Assembly (NCBI GenBank): GCA_035772785.1
Contig: JAOCPU010000019.1
Coordinates: forward strand, 481,235 to 545,234
DNA length: 64,000 bases
Reading direction: 5' to 3'
Source: Phlebiopsis flavidoalba
Taxonomy: Eukaryota; Basidiomycota; Agaricomycetes; Polyporales; Phanerochaetaceae
The notes below the pieces were generated by a model. It had not been told where the DNA came from and did no database searches. It saw nothing but the letters and a program-made list of their open reading frames with translations. This document shows, in pieces, positions 1 through 12,573 of this stretch; the stretch's first letter is position 1, and each line of letters begins with the position of its first letter. The position numbers and the translations under genes are program-made.

Positions 1-1931
1 CTCAGGTGGCAGGTCTGGGGCCAGGTATGTATTCTGTTTGCTCACCTCGTTCTTTACATGAACCTGACTCGTGCTTTAGTTGCGGAGGAATAGGCTGGAC
101 GGGAAGCACTACGGTGTGTGCGAGTGGCTCTGCATGCGTGGTACAGAACGCATATTACTCGCAGTGTATTCCCGTGCGATGGCGCCGCGACTGGCCTCGA
201 CCTCGAGCGTGAACTCGAGCAAACCCACTTCAACGATCGCGTCTACGTCAACTGTTGCCTCCTCCACCGCGGTCGTCGGCGAGCTCCTCTGCTTCTGCGC
301 CCGCCTCAACAGGTTTCGTTAAGAACGTCCGGTCAGAAATTCTCTCTCAATGCCAAGAGTTCACCGTCATTGGGTATGTGAATCTACTATGGTCAGTTTC
401 GAAACTGTCCTCAATTTTCTCAGAGAGAACTCGTACTGGGGTCGGCCTCATGAACTACGGGCAAGTGGAAAAACGCGACCCGCAGACATGAACAAGGCCT
501 TCAAGGATATCGCAGGCGCTGGCTCGACAGTCGTCCGCACATGGGGCGACCTTCAATGAGGTGACGGCCACACAAAACGTACCCCTACTACCAAGCTCTG
601 GAACGTGCGCCACCGCTACTGTCAACACGGGAGCCAATGGTCTGCTCAGAACTTCGGTGAGCTTCATCAAGATTTTGAATGTGTGGCGCATAATTCTCAT
701 CACCACACTTAGACAATGTGTGTGTCACGCCTGGCTTGCCAAAGCTGAATGGCATCCGGCTCATTGTGGCCTTGTAAGCTTCACACCACTTCGCATTTTA
801 TGTTGAAACTGACGATTGGGCAGGACGAACAACTGGTCCGACTACGGCGGCAAATGGACGGTCTACCCTAAGCAGATCCTCGGATCCGCAAGACCACGAT
901 CTGTTCTACACCAAACGCCCAAGTCATTGCCGCGTTCAAGAACTACATCAAGCAGTTCGTAGGCCGCTACGTCAACGAGCCGACTATCATGGCATGGGAG
1001 CTCTCCAACGAGCCCAGGTGTGCCGGAAGCACTGGGTACGCTACCTTGCCTGTCTCGCGAGCACATTTTGTTTACACTGGAATTTTGCGGGGCACGACCA
1101 GCGGCACTTGCACGACGGCCACGATCACGAACTGGATCTCCGGGAAATCTCGGCGTACATCAAGTCGATTGACAAGAACCACCTCGTCGCTGTGGCGAGA
1201 CGAAGGATTCTTCAACGAGCCTGGTAACCCGAGCTACCCTTACCAGTGCGTACCTTCTTCTGCGTTTTTAAAACACGAGTGTTTGACCTGATGTCGCGTC
1301 CAGGGCGGCGAAGGCATTGACTTCACTTCAACGTCAACCTGAACATCAGCTCTATCGACTTTGGCACTTTCCACGTACGCCTGCCATCTCTCCCCACACA
1401 GGGCTTACGTACTGACGAGTGGTTTGCTAGTTGTATCCCGAGAGCTGGGGCCAGAGCTCGAAACCCAATGAAGGCAGCAGCGTCCTGGGCGAGTGCCATT
1501 GCCAGGTGGGGGGAGGGGGATCGCGTGACCACGCGACCCCTCGCCTAGAAGAGACGCAGCTAGAAAAACAGCCCGTCATTATCGAACGAGTTTCCGGGCG
1601 TCACGACGATCGGACCAGACGGATGTCTACTACCGCGTGGTTCAGCACTATCCACTTAGCTCTCGCTTGTCTGGAGGACCTCATCTGGTGAGTCAATGCT
1701 GTGTTTGGCCTGCAGGAAGTGTGATCTGACGTGTGTTCTGCAGCGCAAGAGCGGGCTCGTATCTCACTGCTGGGGGACACACACCGAATGATGGCTACGC
1801 TGTAAGTCTATTGAATGTTTCTCTCTTCCTGGTTGCAGTTATTATAGTCTCTTCGATGTAGGAATACCCAGACGGCGCGGTCTATCCTCTCATTCAGAAG
1901 CACGGCCGCCGCTTTGAAGGCTCGCGGGTGA
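1..1931 (+). CDS. GH5 endo-beta-1,4-mannanase with N-terminal CBM1 (5' truncated)
   Basis: This is a secreted plant cell-wall enzyme expected to cleave beta-1,4-mannan. The window opens inside the gene, so the signal peptide and start are missing. The exon at 1-24 ends in Val-Trp-Gly-Gln. An intron at 25-79 follows, and the next exon resumes at the CGGIGWTG core of a fungal CBM1 cellulose-binding module, with its Cys pattern running to about 170. A Ser/Thr-rich linker follows (about 200-290), then the GH5 barrel. NSYW-like and VVRTWG-like segments are seen, the acid/base Glu lies in an SNEP motif at about 1004-1015, and a PVIIE segment near 1573-1590 marks the nucleophile region. The last exon ends with TGA at 1929-1931. 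The order CBM1-linker-catalytic domain is typical of basidiomycete GH5_7 mannanases. Several frame changes outside introns, including one inside the PVIIE segment, mean the gene is either a pseudogene or affected by sequence errors. A related GH5 cellulase is less likely. Confidence 0.85.
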
Positions 1932-2419
1932 GGTGGATGAAGTTGTGTAAAATAAATTCTGACTCGTGCACCATCACGCTCAGATGGCGAAAGGTTCTAA
2001 GCTACCACTTTTCTTGTACATATATTGGGCGTTGCGCTATGTACTAGGCTGCGACAATTGAAATCATTACTACACATATTTCCAGCCAAATTTGAGTAAA
2101 ATACTTCGTTGTCTGTGGGTCGCAATCTCTCCATTGGTGGCGGGATCTGTAAAGCGATTATACTCCGCAATCGCATTTCTTCAAAATAATTGGTGGGCCG
2201 AACACGTTACAAAAGGCGAGCAATGGCGCGCTTATCGAGACTCAAAGACGGTAGCGAGCACTTCCCCGTGACAGGATCCATTTGGCCGTAAGCATTTCCG
2301 CGTTCGACCCCCCCCCCGCCGACGGTCGCGCTCATCGTTCACAACGCTCACACCAACCTCCCCGGCACGGGGAGCGACACATCTTCTCGTCCTACATCTC
2401 TCCCATCTTGTCGCTCAAG
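1932..2419. other. intergenic: mannanase 3' flank and SMC4 promoter
   Basis: No gene is recognised here. The first part is AT-rich and would hold the mannanase 3' UTR. The last 140 bases before the SMC4 ATG are pyrimidine-rich and open in the SMC4 frame, but they read like a 5' UTR rather than protein. Confidence 0.5.
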
Positions 2420-5400
2420 ATGCCGCCGCGCAGGTCCGAGCAGAACAAGGGCAGTTCCGTGGAACCGCAGCCGCCGTCACTGCCGTCGAACAAGCGGAAG
2501 CGGATATCGCCAAATGAAAACGAGGAGCCGGCCGAACTCAGGCCTGCAAAACCACCAAGTAAGTCTGGGAGGGCATCTGCAGCTAGTGCGCGCGCGGCGA
2601 CGCGTCAGTCGCTCGAGGATGTCCGAGAGTCTGAGGAAGAGTACGACGAAGAGGACTCGCCACCCCCTGTAAGAAATCGAGGCCTTCTGTCGAGCATGAT
2701 GATGAGGACGAGGAAGAAGATGAGAGCGAAGAAGAGGAGAAGAAGCCGGCTCGTGGTAGGCGGGCTCCTGCGCGCAAAGTATCCGCCGCGCCAAGTAAGA
2801 GAGGCTCCGGGGCAGCGGTAAAGAAAGAGGAAGACGAGGCGCCAGCACCAGTAGAGATAAAGTCGGACTCTGAGGAGGAGGAGAAGCCCGCTCCTAAGGG
2901 TAGAAGGCCGGTCAGAAGATACCAGATTCTTCAGAGGACGAGTTCGAGGACGTGAAGCCCGTTCGCAAGGCCGATGAGTGTATGGCCGCGTACCCTGCGG
3001 AAGTGCGGCAACCTCGGGGCGCGAGGTGGCCGCGGCGCTGCCCCGAAAGCACCTCGGGGCCGTGGATCTGCACCAAAATCTTCATAAGGGGGGGGACGAC
3101 GTAGCGTCCGGGCCTCCGTCGCGCCCTCCGAGCCCGAGGTCGCCCCAACCGAGGCGGCCGCCGAACCTCCGAAGGAAGACGATGGCAACGAGTCTGACGC
3201 CCTGTCCTACTTCGAGGCGGCACCTGTGCCCAAAACGCCTAGCCCCAAAAAAGCCGCGAGCTCCTTCTCCCATTCCGGAGGCGGAAGATGAGGAAGAGCA
3301 TTCGTTGCTCGATCCTACGACACTACGCACACCCAGTCGCACGCAGCCTCAAGTGCAGGCGGCTCCGGTTGAGGAGCCCCAGGGTCCCAAGGCGCGGCTC
3401 GTCATTCATAAGATGGCTTTGGTCAACTTCAAGAGTTATGCCGGTCGGCAAGAAATTGGCCCATTCCACAAAGTACGTCTAAGTGCACTGTTGCTGCGTG
3501 TTTTGCTGACGGCGACGCGTAGTCTTTCTCCGCCATCGTTGGACCGAACGGATCGGGCAAGTCTAACACGATCGACGCTCTGCTCTTCGTCTTCGGATAC
3601 AGAGCATCAAAGATGCGTCAGGGCAAGCTATCTGAGCTCATTCATAACTCGGCCAAGCACCCCGATCTCGACGAATGCAGCGTCGAGGTTCATTTCCGTG
3701 ACATTGTTGACTTGGTATGTTGTACATTCCAACCCTGGTGCCAATATGGATCTTACACATATTCTAGCCCGGTCCTGATGCCTTTGATCTGGTCCCCGAT
3801 TCAACTCTTGTGGTAGCCCGTACAGCCTACAAGAACAACTCGAGCAAGTACACCATCAACGGTCGTAACAGCAACTACAAAGAGGTTCAGGCCCTCCTGA
3901 AGGGTAGGGGGCATCGATCTTGATCACAACCGTTTCCTCATCCTTCAGGTGCGTGTTTGACCCATTGACGAAGGTACTGTTCTAATGCGAAATCCCAGGG
4001 CGAAGTCGAGTCCATTGCGCAGATGAAGCCTAAAGCGCCCAGCGAGCATGAAGATGGGTTGCTCGAGTACCTGGAAGATATCATTGGTACTTCTCGCTTC
4101 AAGGAGCCCATTGAAGAAGCGCTGCAAGAGATGGACAAGTGGTCCGAGGAGCGCGTCGAGAAACTCAACCGTCTCAAGATCGTCGAGCGCGAGCGGAACG
4201 CCCTTGAACAGGAGAAAAAGGAAGCCGAGGACTATCTCCGCATGCAAAACGACCATATCCGTGCGCTCTCGCGGTTGTGGCAGTGGTACCTTGGAACTGT
4301 TCTCAGGAATGACGATACCATTCAAGCACGGATTGTGAGTTGTTCGCTTCAGATTTGGCGCAAAGTAAAGTAAATTAACGCGTTCGCAAACAGCGAAAAA
4401 CAGAGGCCGAACTTGAGAAAGAGACCGAGGCGAACAAAGACGATATCGAGCATCTGGAGAACTTGGCGCAGGATCTCAAGGAGCGAATCGCGAGCTACGA
4501 GGTGCGCCCGTACATGAATTAGTATAAATATTCACGACTCGCTTACAAAAAGCATGTCAACAGGTAGTCAAGAACGGTCTGGCAGAGTCGTCGAAGGAAC
4601 TCGCTGCACGCGAGAAAGTTCAGGTCGGACTATCGGAGCGCAGCAAGCACGCTAAGACTAAGCTCAAGAAGTTGAAGAAGTCCATTGCAGACGTATGTAG
4701 GACGCTATCAGGTTTTTATGCGATTCTCACGCTCGCAATAGGACGAGAAAGCCAGGGGTGAAGCTGAGCGCGCCATCATCGACAACGAAGAGAAGCTAGA
4801 GAAAGAGACGGAAAAATACGCGGAACATGAGGATAATCTTGCCGAGCAAGAGAGGCTCCTCGAGGAGATCCGTGATAGCTTGAAAGGTTAGCTGACCATT
4901 GTGATGCAGCCCATACGTAGGCTCATACGCGATTTTTTTCTCGCAGACAAGACGCAAGTCTACCACGATCAAATTGAGGTCAAGCAGAAGGAGCTGCAGC
5001 CCTGGAGGTCAAGATCAACCAGAAGAAGGCAGAAGCCGATGTCGCCACCAGTGAGAGAGAGATATGCTGGCCAAGAAGGCCGAAGAGGCGAAGCAAACGT
5101 CCAAGAATGCGCAGGATACGCTTAATCAGCTGCGTGAGGATTCAAACAGGCCAAGGTCAGTTTTTCTGGCTCTGTATGATCAATAGCTCATCCCGTCCAG
5201 AGCAACGAACTGGACGAGCTCAAGCGCGATAGAGCCTCAAAGCAGCAGGAATTTGGAGATGGCAAGAAGCGCCTCCAGGCGAGTAGTGCACCGCTTTGAA
5301 CCGACATACCGCTAAAGGAACTATAGACCATCCAAGCGCGCGTTGCAACAGCTGCGAAGCAAAGCGTCGGCATCAAGGCAGAAGACAGACGAGGCTAAAG

Positions 5401-8216
5401 CTTCGCAAGCCGCGAACACCACCCAGAACAAGGTGCTTGACGCGCTGACGATGCTTAGGCAGACCGGCCGTATCAACGGCTTCCATGTAAGCGCGTGCTG
5501 TTTCATTGAAAAGATGAGCTTGACCTCATTTTGGCACCTCCAGGGTCGGCTCGGTAGCCTTGGTACGATACCTGACGAGTACGACATCGCCGTGACCACC
5601 GCATGCGGTGCGCTCAAACAACATGGTCGTCGACACTGTCAAGGACGCGCAAGACTGCATTGGGTACCTTCGCAAGCAGAATGTTGGGCGTGCTTCCTTC
5701 ATGGTCCTTGAGAAGCTTTCCACCCATGGCATGAACAGGATCCAGACTCCAGAGAACGTGCCACGTCTTTTCGACCTTATCACGGCCCAAAGATCCGAAG
5801 TTTGCTCCTGCGTTCTATAAGGCTGTTTACAATACCCTCGTCGCCAAGGATCTCGACCAGGCGACCCGCATTGCCTTTGGTGGTTCCAAGCGCTGGCGTG
5901 TAGTCACTCTTGACGGCAAGTTGATCGACGCGTCTGGTACCATGTCCGGCGGTGGCAACTACGTCAGCAAAGGCGGTATGAGCTCGAAGCTCCCTGAAGA
6001 TGCCGTTTCACCTGATACGTTGCGACGCTACGAACGAGACAGCCAAGAGGCCCAGCAAGAGCTTGATGCAGCACTAGTCGAGCTGCGCCAGGTTGAGCAG
6101 GAGCTCGACCAACTTTCTCAGGCGGGACCCGCAAATCGACATCGCCATTGAAAAGGTCGGATTAGATCTTCAAACGTTGACGGCGGCGTATCGCAGATGC
6201 CGAAAAGCGCGTACGCGACCTCAGGTAATGCCCATCTCGCTCGTCTCTCTCAGATTGGCCTAATATCCTTGATAGTCGCAACAGCAAACCTGACTCGGGT
6301 GACGTTGCGCGGATCAAGGTTTTGGACGCCCAAATCGCTGCGTGCGGCGAAGCACTTGAAAAGCTGGAGGAGCGCAAGTCTAGTATTGATGACGAAATCA
6401 AGCAGCTCGAGGCCCAGATTCTCAAGATTGGTGGATCGCGGCTCCTCAAACAGAAATCCGCAGTCGACAGCGTCCGCACGTACATGAACTTGGCCCAGGA
6501 AGCGATGACGAAGGCAGAGGTCGCAAAGACTAAGGCGGAGAAGGACCTTGCGAAACTTGAGAAGAGCTTGAAGTCCAACGGGGAGAGTCTAGTATTGGTT
6601 GAGCAGGAGCTTGAAGAACTCACCAATCAGTTGGATGAGTGTCAACAGTTCATCAACGAGCTCAATGATATCGTCGAGAAAGCGAGGTATGCCGAAGAAA
6701 AATCAGAAGGAGGACTTGGACAGAAAGCAGAAGGGAGCTCGATAAGCAAAATGAGCAAGTTCAGGCGTTCCGTCAGCGAGAGGTTCGTAGACCTCCCCAA
6801 CTCTCCTTGTTGACTGAGCTTATTTGTCCCTTTGTACATAGATTGGGGTTTGAAGCAAAATCATCGACGACGCCAGAAAGGAGGCATCGGACAACGACAA
6901 GTTCCTACGTCATTGGCAGTCGGAACATGACAAGCTAAAGCTGATCGACATTGAGTATGGCACACAAGCTTCTCGTCTGATATCGCCTGACTTTATCGTG
7001 CGTATAGCGACGGATGATGACGAGGACGATGAGGAAGGCAACACCGACAACCACCAAGACGAGGACGTCGCGCCTGAAGATGAAAATGTCGAACGGGTGA
7101 AGGCAGAGGGGCGAGGAACCGAGTCTGAAGAAGGCGGCTCGTCGCGACTCCAAACCAACCGTCATGAACTGCAGGCCTATACCGAAGAAGAACTTTCCGG
7201 CTTCCGCAAGCGTGAACTGATGGCTGATGCGGAACTTCTTGATGGTTAGTTTAATCCTCTCGTCGATACGCATAGTGCTTACGAAAGACCTATAGAGAAA
7301 TGGAAGAACGCGAAGCCGAATTTTTTGAACGTTCTCAAGGACTACAAGACCCTAGCGCGCGAAGAGGAGTTCTTGCGTAGAGCTTCGGACCTTTGAAGAG
7401 TGTCACCAACTTGCAGCCGAATCAGCAGAAGCAGAAGTACTGAAAGACTACGCAACGAACACCAGACTCGACGAGTTCATGACGGGCTTCAACCTGATTT
7501 CGTTGAAACTCAAGGAGATGTATCAGGTATTCATTGTTCGCTATCGAGGTTTCGTCACGTACTGATCGTGATTAGATGATCACGCTTGGAGGTAACGCCG
7601 AGCTGGAGCTGGTCGACAGCATGGATCCGTTTCTCCGAGGGTATCATCTTCAGTGTCATGCCACCGAAAAAGAGTTTGGAAGAACATCTCTAACCTTTCT
7701 GGCGGAGAGAAGGTACGTGCGACTCTCGTTGCTTGTCGACAGCAAGCTCATATTTTGCTAGACTCTCAGCTCTCTGGCTCTCGTCTTTGCTCTGCCACGT
7801 CTACAAGGTACATCGTTTGAGGTTTTCGTATTGACTGCTCTCTCATATTCCGTGCCTGCTCAGAGGCCCACGCCGTTGTACTTCATGGACGAGATCGATG
7901 CCGCTCTCGACTTCCGCAACGTCTCCATCGTCGCAAACTACATCAAGGATCGAACAAGAATGCGCAATTCATCATCACATCTCGCTGAGGCATGTTCTTC
8001 CTACCTCTCCTTCGCTTGGATCATACTAACCGCCCACTATCAGAAATGACATGTTCGAGCTTAGCCATCGACTCATCGGTATCTACAAAACCTCGAATGT
8101 CACCAAGAGTGGGTACCGGAAGTTCCGCCTGTACGATATACGCTGATCTTATTCATTCTAGCATCTCTATAGACAATCACGATCTGCGTGCCGCCCCTGT
8201 CTCTGCTGTCCACTGA
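2420..8216 (+). CDS. SMC4: condensin subunit SMC4
   Basis: This is an SMC ATPase that pairs with SMC2 in condensin to compact mitotic chromosomes. The ATG at 2420 opens a charged, Ser/Glu-rich N-terminal extension typical of SMC4. The head begins near 3400 with NFKSYAG. The Walker A motif GPNGSGKSN lies at 3541-3567, after an intron ending at 3522. A LQGEVESIAQMKP segment follows at about 3985-4035, then long coiled coil (4100-5450), the hinge at about 5460-5970 with a GTMSGGG segment, and a second coiled coil (6000-7250). The signature LSGGEK ends at 7712, next to an intron, and the Walker B DEIDAALD lies near 7888-7911. The end reads like the SMC4 tail (SHRLIGIYKTSN), with TGA at 8214-8216. 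At least ten introns are apparent. Several single-base frame changes occur, for example just after Walker B near 7950. The last intron seems to use a GC donor at about 7990. SMC4 is preferred over SMC1-3 because of the extension and the conserved hinge and head wording. Confidence 0.93.
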
Positions 8217-8320
8217 TCACTTTGCTTTTACTTCATCACCATGGCTATCGGCGGACTAACTCTATTGTAGTCTGAATGTGTATATTACATCCTGCGACAT
8301 ATTACTGTTAAGCGTATCAT

Positions 8321-9916
8321 CTACGAGGAGGCGTACTGCAAGTATGTGTGCAACATTTGCCCCAAAGTCTTTCCACCCGAGGTGCGTGGCGAATGCTCGG
8401 CGTCGTAGCCTTCTTGGCAAGAGTATGGGGTCGCTAGTCAGCCAGGGATGGTGAAGCGCGTCTGCAGCACGCATACGTCGTTCCGGAGGATACACAAGTA
8501 GTCGCTGGACGAAGTCGAGCGGCGTTGCGGACGCCTCTTTGGGCGGAAAATGAGTTGGTTCGGATGGATAAGAGGTGCCATCGGTGGAAAGTGTGGGGAG
8601 ATTGGGAAGTAGAGCCTGTAATGCAACGGGATTGGATCTATAAAGGACACTTTGCCGGCATCTGGAAGAGACTTGAAGGACTATGGCACGAAAGAGTTAG
8701 CTTGTAGCAAGGTGCATTCCGAATGTATTGTACGAAGACATACTGGCCAGATAGTTTCATCAGGCGTTCCACGTATTTTTGAAGATACTCCACGCGAGCC
8801 CGATAGATCCTCTTTCCGCATTGAAGAGAGAGTCCCTGCGCCAGCTGCCTCTCGCTCTTGGAAGTGGTTGTGTTTGGGATGATGAATGGTTCGAGGGCTT
8901 CTGAGTCCGAGTCTACGTCCCTTTGCAGCTCGTCGTCAGGACGCGTCCTCATCTTGAAATCTGAGGGGCGTAAAGAACTATGCGCATAGTAACGCGCCGA
9001 AACTCCACAAGTCCACTGCAAAATTGGATCGTAGTCGGTCGGTCCGAAGATAGTTTCTGGTGCACGGTAAGGCCTATGGAGGAGATAATCGATACGTTAA
9101 AACGGAGGTAGAATATCCTTACCCGGAGCAGACGTGTGGACATAGCGAATGTCGGACGTTCAGGCCAGAGAGTATCCGGTGATGTTGACACACCGACGAT
9201 TCCAGGCGATCCCAAAGTCAATGAGCTTGACGCAGCCGTCGAATGTGATCAAACACATTCCGGGGCTTGATGGTCTCGCATGTGCCACAAGGCGACCTGC
9301 GTCATGAAGATAAGATATTGCGGATCCAAGCTGATAAAATTACCTTCGACCGCGCGACAGTGATGAAGTGCTCCATGCCGGGCCAGAATCCTCCAGCGGC
9401 GACGGGTGTGGCGCAGAAGGTACCAGCGTCGAGGATGTTTGTAGCGAGTATGAGACATAGGGCATCCAAAAGTGAATAGAGCTAGTTTTCTCTTCGTAAA
9501 AATGGTTCCTAGATTTTCGACCACCTAACTCAGAAGAGATCAGCATCTTGTGAAGCCTCAGTTCAATACAACGTCGAAGCTCACAATTGGGATGAAATAA
9601 CGAAGATAAGATCCGTGTTTCTCTCAGAATATCGTGAGGCTGTTTGGAGAACTCGGGCAAGATCGACGCGCTTTTGATTGTAGCTAGCCGCGTCCGAGGT
9701 AGGTAGGTTGTCCCCCTTGAACAGGGCCCGGGTGACGTATGCCACAGGGCTTTCCTCTATAGTTTCAAATGTGTTCTGAATGGAGGGTCTGGGGATGAAT
9801 ACTCCGTCGCTAGTATTGGTTGATACCGACAAGATCAAATATTTGGCCCAGCGTCGACTTGGATTCAACATTTTCGCGAGTCCGATCCCAGCCTGCCATG
9901 CCGCTAATGAAATCAT
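8321..9916 (-). CDS. CMGC-like serine/threonine protein kinase
   Basis: The gene is read from about 9916 leftwards and converges on SMC4. An N-lobe segment with HDILRE and LSSLFHPN (about 9595-9640) matches an alpha-C helix region. The DFG loop reads KLIDFG near 9217-9237. An APE-like motif (YRAPE followed by GPTDYDP) lies near 9030-9065. An acidic insert (DSDSEALEPF) follows at about 8890-8930. The C-lobe ends with YPPERRMRAADALHHPW (about 8440-8495), the closing helix typical of CMGC kinases. The most likely stop is at 8321-8323, after a tail containing SGGKTLGQML. The catalytic loop near 9260 is broken by frame changes, so the HRD motif cannot be read cleanly. The acidic insert recalls a basidiomycete CDK-like family, but I cannot give a named orthologue. 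The start is provisional. Confidence 0.7.
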
Positions 9917-10556
9917 CGCGTAAGACTATCTATGAGCGCCAAGTTGAGACGCGAATATTAAATATTGCATACCGCAATGCCGATGTCCAACGGAACAAAT
10001 AAACAGCTGTGAGAGCAAAAAGTAGGCGGTGGCTCAGGACAAAGCGACAGAGAAGCTAAATCAGGAAGGCGGACCAATGGTGGCGCGTGCGCGCTATGGC
10101 AAAGGCCGAGTCGGCCGTTCCCCAAGGGCCATCAACCGTTCCCGCGGGTTGTCCTCGGCGCGCTACCACCGTCCCGCTATTTCTATTACCTCCCTAATAT
10201 TCTAGCACACTTTCATGTCAGCGCTCTGACTTTTTAATATAATACTCTAGGCTATCACATAAACGCGATTCGACCACTTCCATAGAGATTTCGGTCCATC
10301 TCGGCATGCCGCTCAATATCTCGGGTACCCGAACATCCGACACTTCGTCAGGATGTGGTCAACAACCGCGTCCAGTAAATGATATTATAGCTCTACTTAG
10401 GCGTATGCTCATATAGTTCCATTTAGAGCTTGCGGTTTCACATCGCTGTCTCGACCAAGTGTCAACCGAAAAGCGGTTCGTTCTATCATCGTTCGTCAAC
10501 TATAACCCTTTTATCCCCAGCATTTGACCGCGTTTTTTCATCTACAGATCGCAAGA
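9917..10556. other. intergenic: two gene heads, no gene seen
   Basis: This stretch lies between the 5' end of the kinase (-) and the next candidate start (+), so it should contain both promoters. It has an AT-rich stretch around 10195-10260 and a pyrimidine-rich stretch just before 10557. No coding signal is recognised. Confidence 0.4.
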
Positions 10557-11028
10557 ATGTCCAACTTTACGACTCTTGTACGCGCGCTGCCTCCTCATAA
10601 CGCTAGCTATTTGTGCTGATATTTTTTATAGCAAGCTCACCTTGCAGCTCGCCGGAAAAGCTCAAGTACACGAAGTCTACGTCGTGGCAGTCAAGCGTCT
10701 CGTCGCGTATGTTCCTTAACATCTAGACCCATGCAAGCTAAAGGCTTTCATCACGCGAACAAGTCCGTACTCAAAGGCAACACGGACGTACGCGTCGTGC
10801 CCGTATAACTACTCCACGAAAGAGAAGCAATACTCGGGCACTGAGGTGGGTATCATGCGTGTCTGCACGGTCGCTTCCTCTGCTCATTATAAATAGACCA
10901 CGACAGAAGACACGACCCATTTTAGGTTTATTTTAGACTATCACCATGAACGACTTCTCTTGGAGCTCGGGGAGGGAAACAAAACAGACGTACAAGTGCG
11001 AGGCCTCGCACTCTGCCGCCTCTTATAG
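10557..11028 (+). CDS. small hypothetical protein, four-exon model
   Basis: I do not recognise this gene. The ATG at 10557 starts a seven-codon exon. With GT-AG introns at 10578-10631, 10707-10743 and 10846-10896, all four exons stay in one frame and give about 109 residues, ending at TAG 11026-11028. The first part is rich in Arg and Ser (LAARRKSSSTRSLRRGS), which could be a mitochondrial presequence or a basic tail. The second half is Thr/Glu-rich and then contains DYHHERLLLELGEG. Similar open reading continues past the stop (11030-11220), so the true gene could be longer with a frame error. The clean splicing across four exons is the main argument that it is real. Confidence 0.4.
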
Positions 11029-11684
11029 GCACCGCAAAGTACGCTTGCACTGCGCTGACGCATTCCGTTATCGAGCTAACCTTGAAAAGGCCCAAACAAA
11101 AGTTCTGTCGCATGAAGCTGAGATATCGTTGCTCTCACGAGTACGGGGATGTATGTGTCACCACGGAGCTGGCCATGCAGACATTAAAAGCCAACGCCGG
11201 CAGGTAAAAAGATGGTGGTGAGCGAAGCTACCAGGCAGTTCAACACCTGGCCTGTGACGGCCTCTATGTCCCGAAGCATTGAGTGGACGCGCTACTCTCA
11301 GCAAGTGACTCGAGCCTTAACTGCCTGAAACATACATCAAGTCACGCTGTAGGTTGAACTCTCATTACCTGTACGTGCCCTTCCTAACAAGATGACAATT
11401 TCGATCAGTATTACTCTGCAAGGCCTAGTGTGGGCACATCACGACCTTCTCAGTATATGACAGCCTTGCGACTAGCCTCTCTACCCAACCACCCCCACTT
11501 CCTGGTAGTACCGAGCGGTTCAGGCTGTCGATCCTTACCAGCGGCGTCCGTGTTCGAGCGAGTTTGTCAAGGACCGCGGTAACCTCTGGTGCGACACACT
11601 AATCTCCCTGGCTTACTCTAGTGATTTGTCCTACAAACTGCGTCTCGACCGACGCCCCTCAGGAGCTGCGCTTTCCAGCTCCAC
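11029..11684. other. unassigned stretch
   Basis: Short open frames on the plus strand (for example 10946-11221) may be the end of the preceding gene. Nothing else is recognised up to the next candidate ATG near 11685. Confidence 0.3.
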
Positions 11685-12573
11685 TATGCCGCCGAGGACG
11701 ACAATTGCCAAACCCTCTATGGTCCTGACGGTGCCCACGCCGATACCCCCACAATCCCCAGTGTTCGTTCCCCAATCACCGATCACGGCGTCCAAGTTCT
11801 TCGATGCACATCGACGACGGAACGGTCCCCAACGGGTTTCTCAGACGGTCTCTCGGACATCCCCTCATTGGCCAACCCCCGCCTTCTCTCGGCCTCTGCG
11901 GCGACTGCGGGCTCTTCGAGTTCGAGCACGGCCTGCAGTGCGACGACTGCCGACTGCGACCGGCGGTGGCTCGCATGCAAGGTTTGGTACCACGCCCACG
12001 ACGGCGGCCGCATAAAACGCTGGCTCAGCGCGCCGTACATCAGCCAGGCGAGAGCACGAACGCGCCACAACGCGCGCCATCATGCCACGGCCTCGGCATC
12101 CCCGGCTGTTGGCGATCGTCCCGACGCGGCGGTAGAGCATGCGGGCGACCCGCCGCCTGTGCGCGTAGTGGCAGGCCTTCAGGCGCGCGCGGGCCTTTGT
12201 CAAGACCCTGGGGGGGTGTGCGTGGCCAAGGGCCTCGATTGTACTCGAAGACCTCTTCCCTCGCTCGACGAGCCCTCTACTCGTACGCAATGCGCGGCTG
12301 CGCCCGACTCCTCGCATTCTGAAGAACGTTGTTGGGGCTGCTCGACTCGGGTCTCTCTGGCAGCGACTCGCTGTAATCGCAACAGGACAAGCACAGACGA
12401 CGGGCACGCATGCGGCGGGCTCCAGGGCTGAGCTCGTCGTGTCCGCATGTGACCCTTTGACGGAGACCCTTCGCAATTACCTGTTCTCTGGACGGCAGCG
12501 CCGGCGCTTGTCCAAAACCGAAGTGGAGGACTCCCCCCGACCAGGCGGGAAACGCCCACAGCCCCTAACGTAA
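11685..12573 (+). CDS. hypothetical protein, Pro- and Ser-rich N-terminus, frameshifted
   Basis: I do not recognise this gene. From the ATG at 11685 the product begins with a Pro/Thr-rich stretch (PTPIPPQSP, VPQSPITAS). Ser/Ala-rich segments (SASAATAGSSSSS) follow in another frame at about 11886-11925. In that frame a basic, aromatic stretch (WLACKVWYHAHDGGR, then KRWLSAPY) lies at about 11970-12045. A parallel frame carries CGDCG and CDDC pairs (about 11902-11950), which could be chance or a metal site. The last part (about 12300-12573) is one open frame ending in KRPQPLT and TAA at 12571-12573. The GC-rich composition opens all six frames here, so this call rests on the order of the plausible segments only. 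Confidence 0.3.

Noticed and set aside
11865..12476. 203-codon minus-strand open frame
   Set aside because: It is strongly Arg/Ala/Val-rich, as expected from the complement of a GC-rich plus-strand gene.
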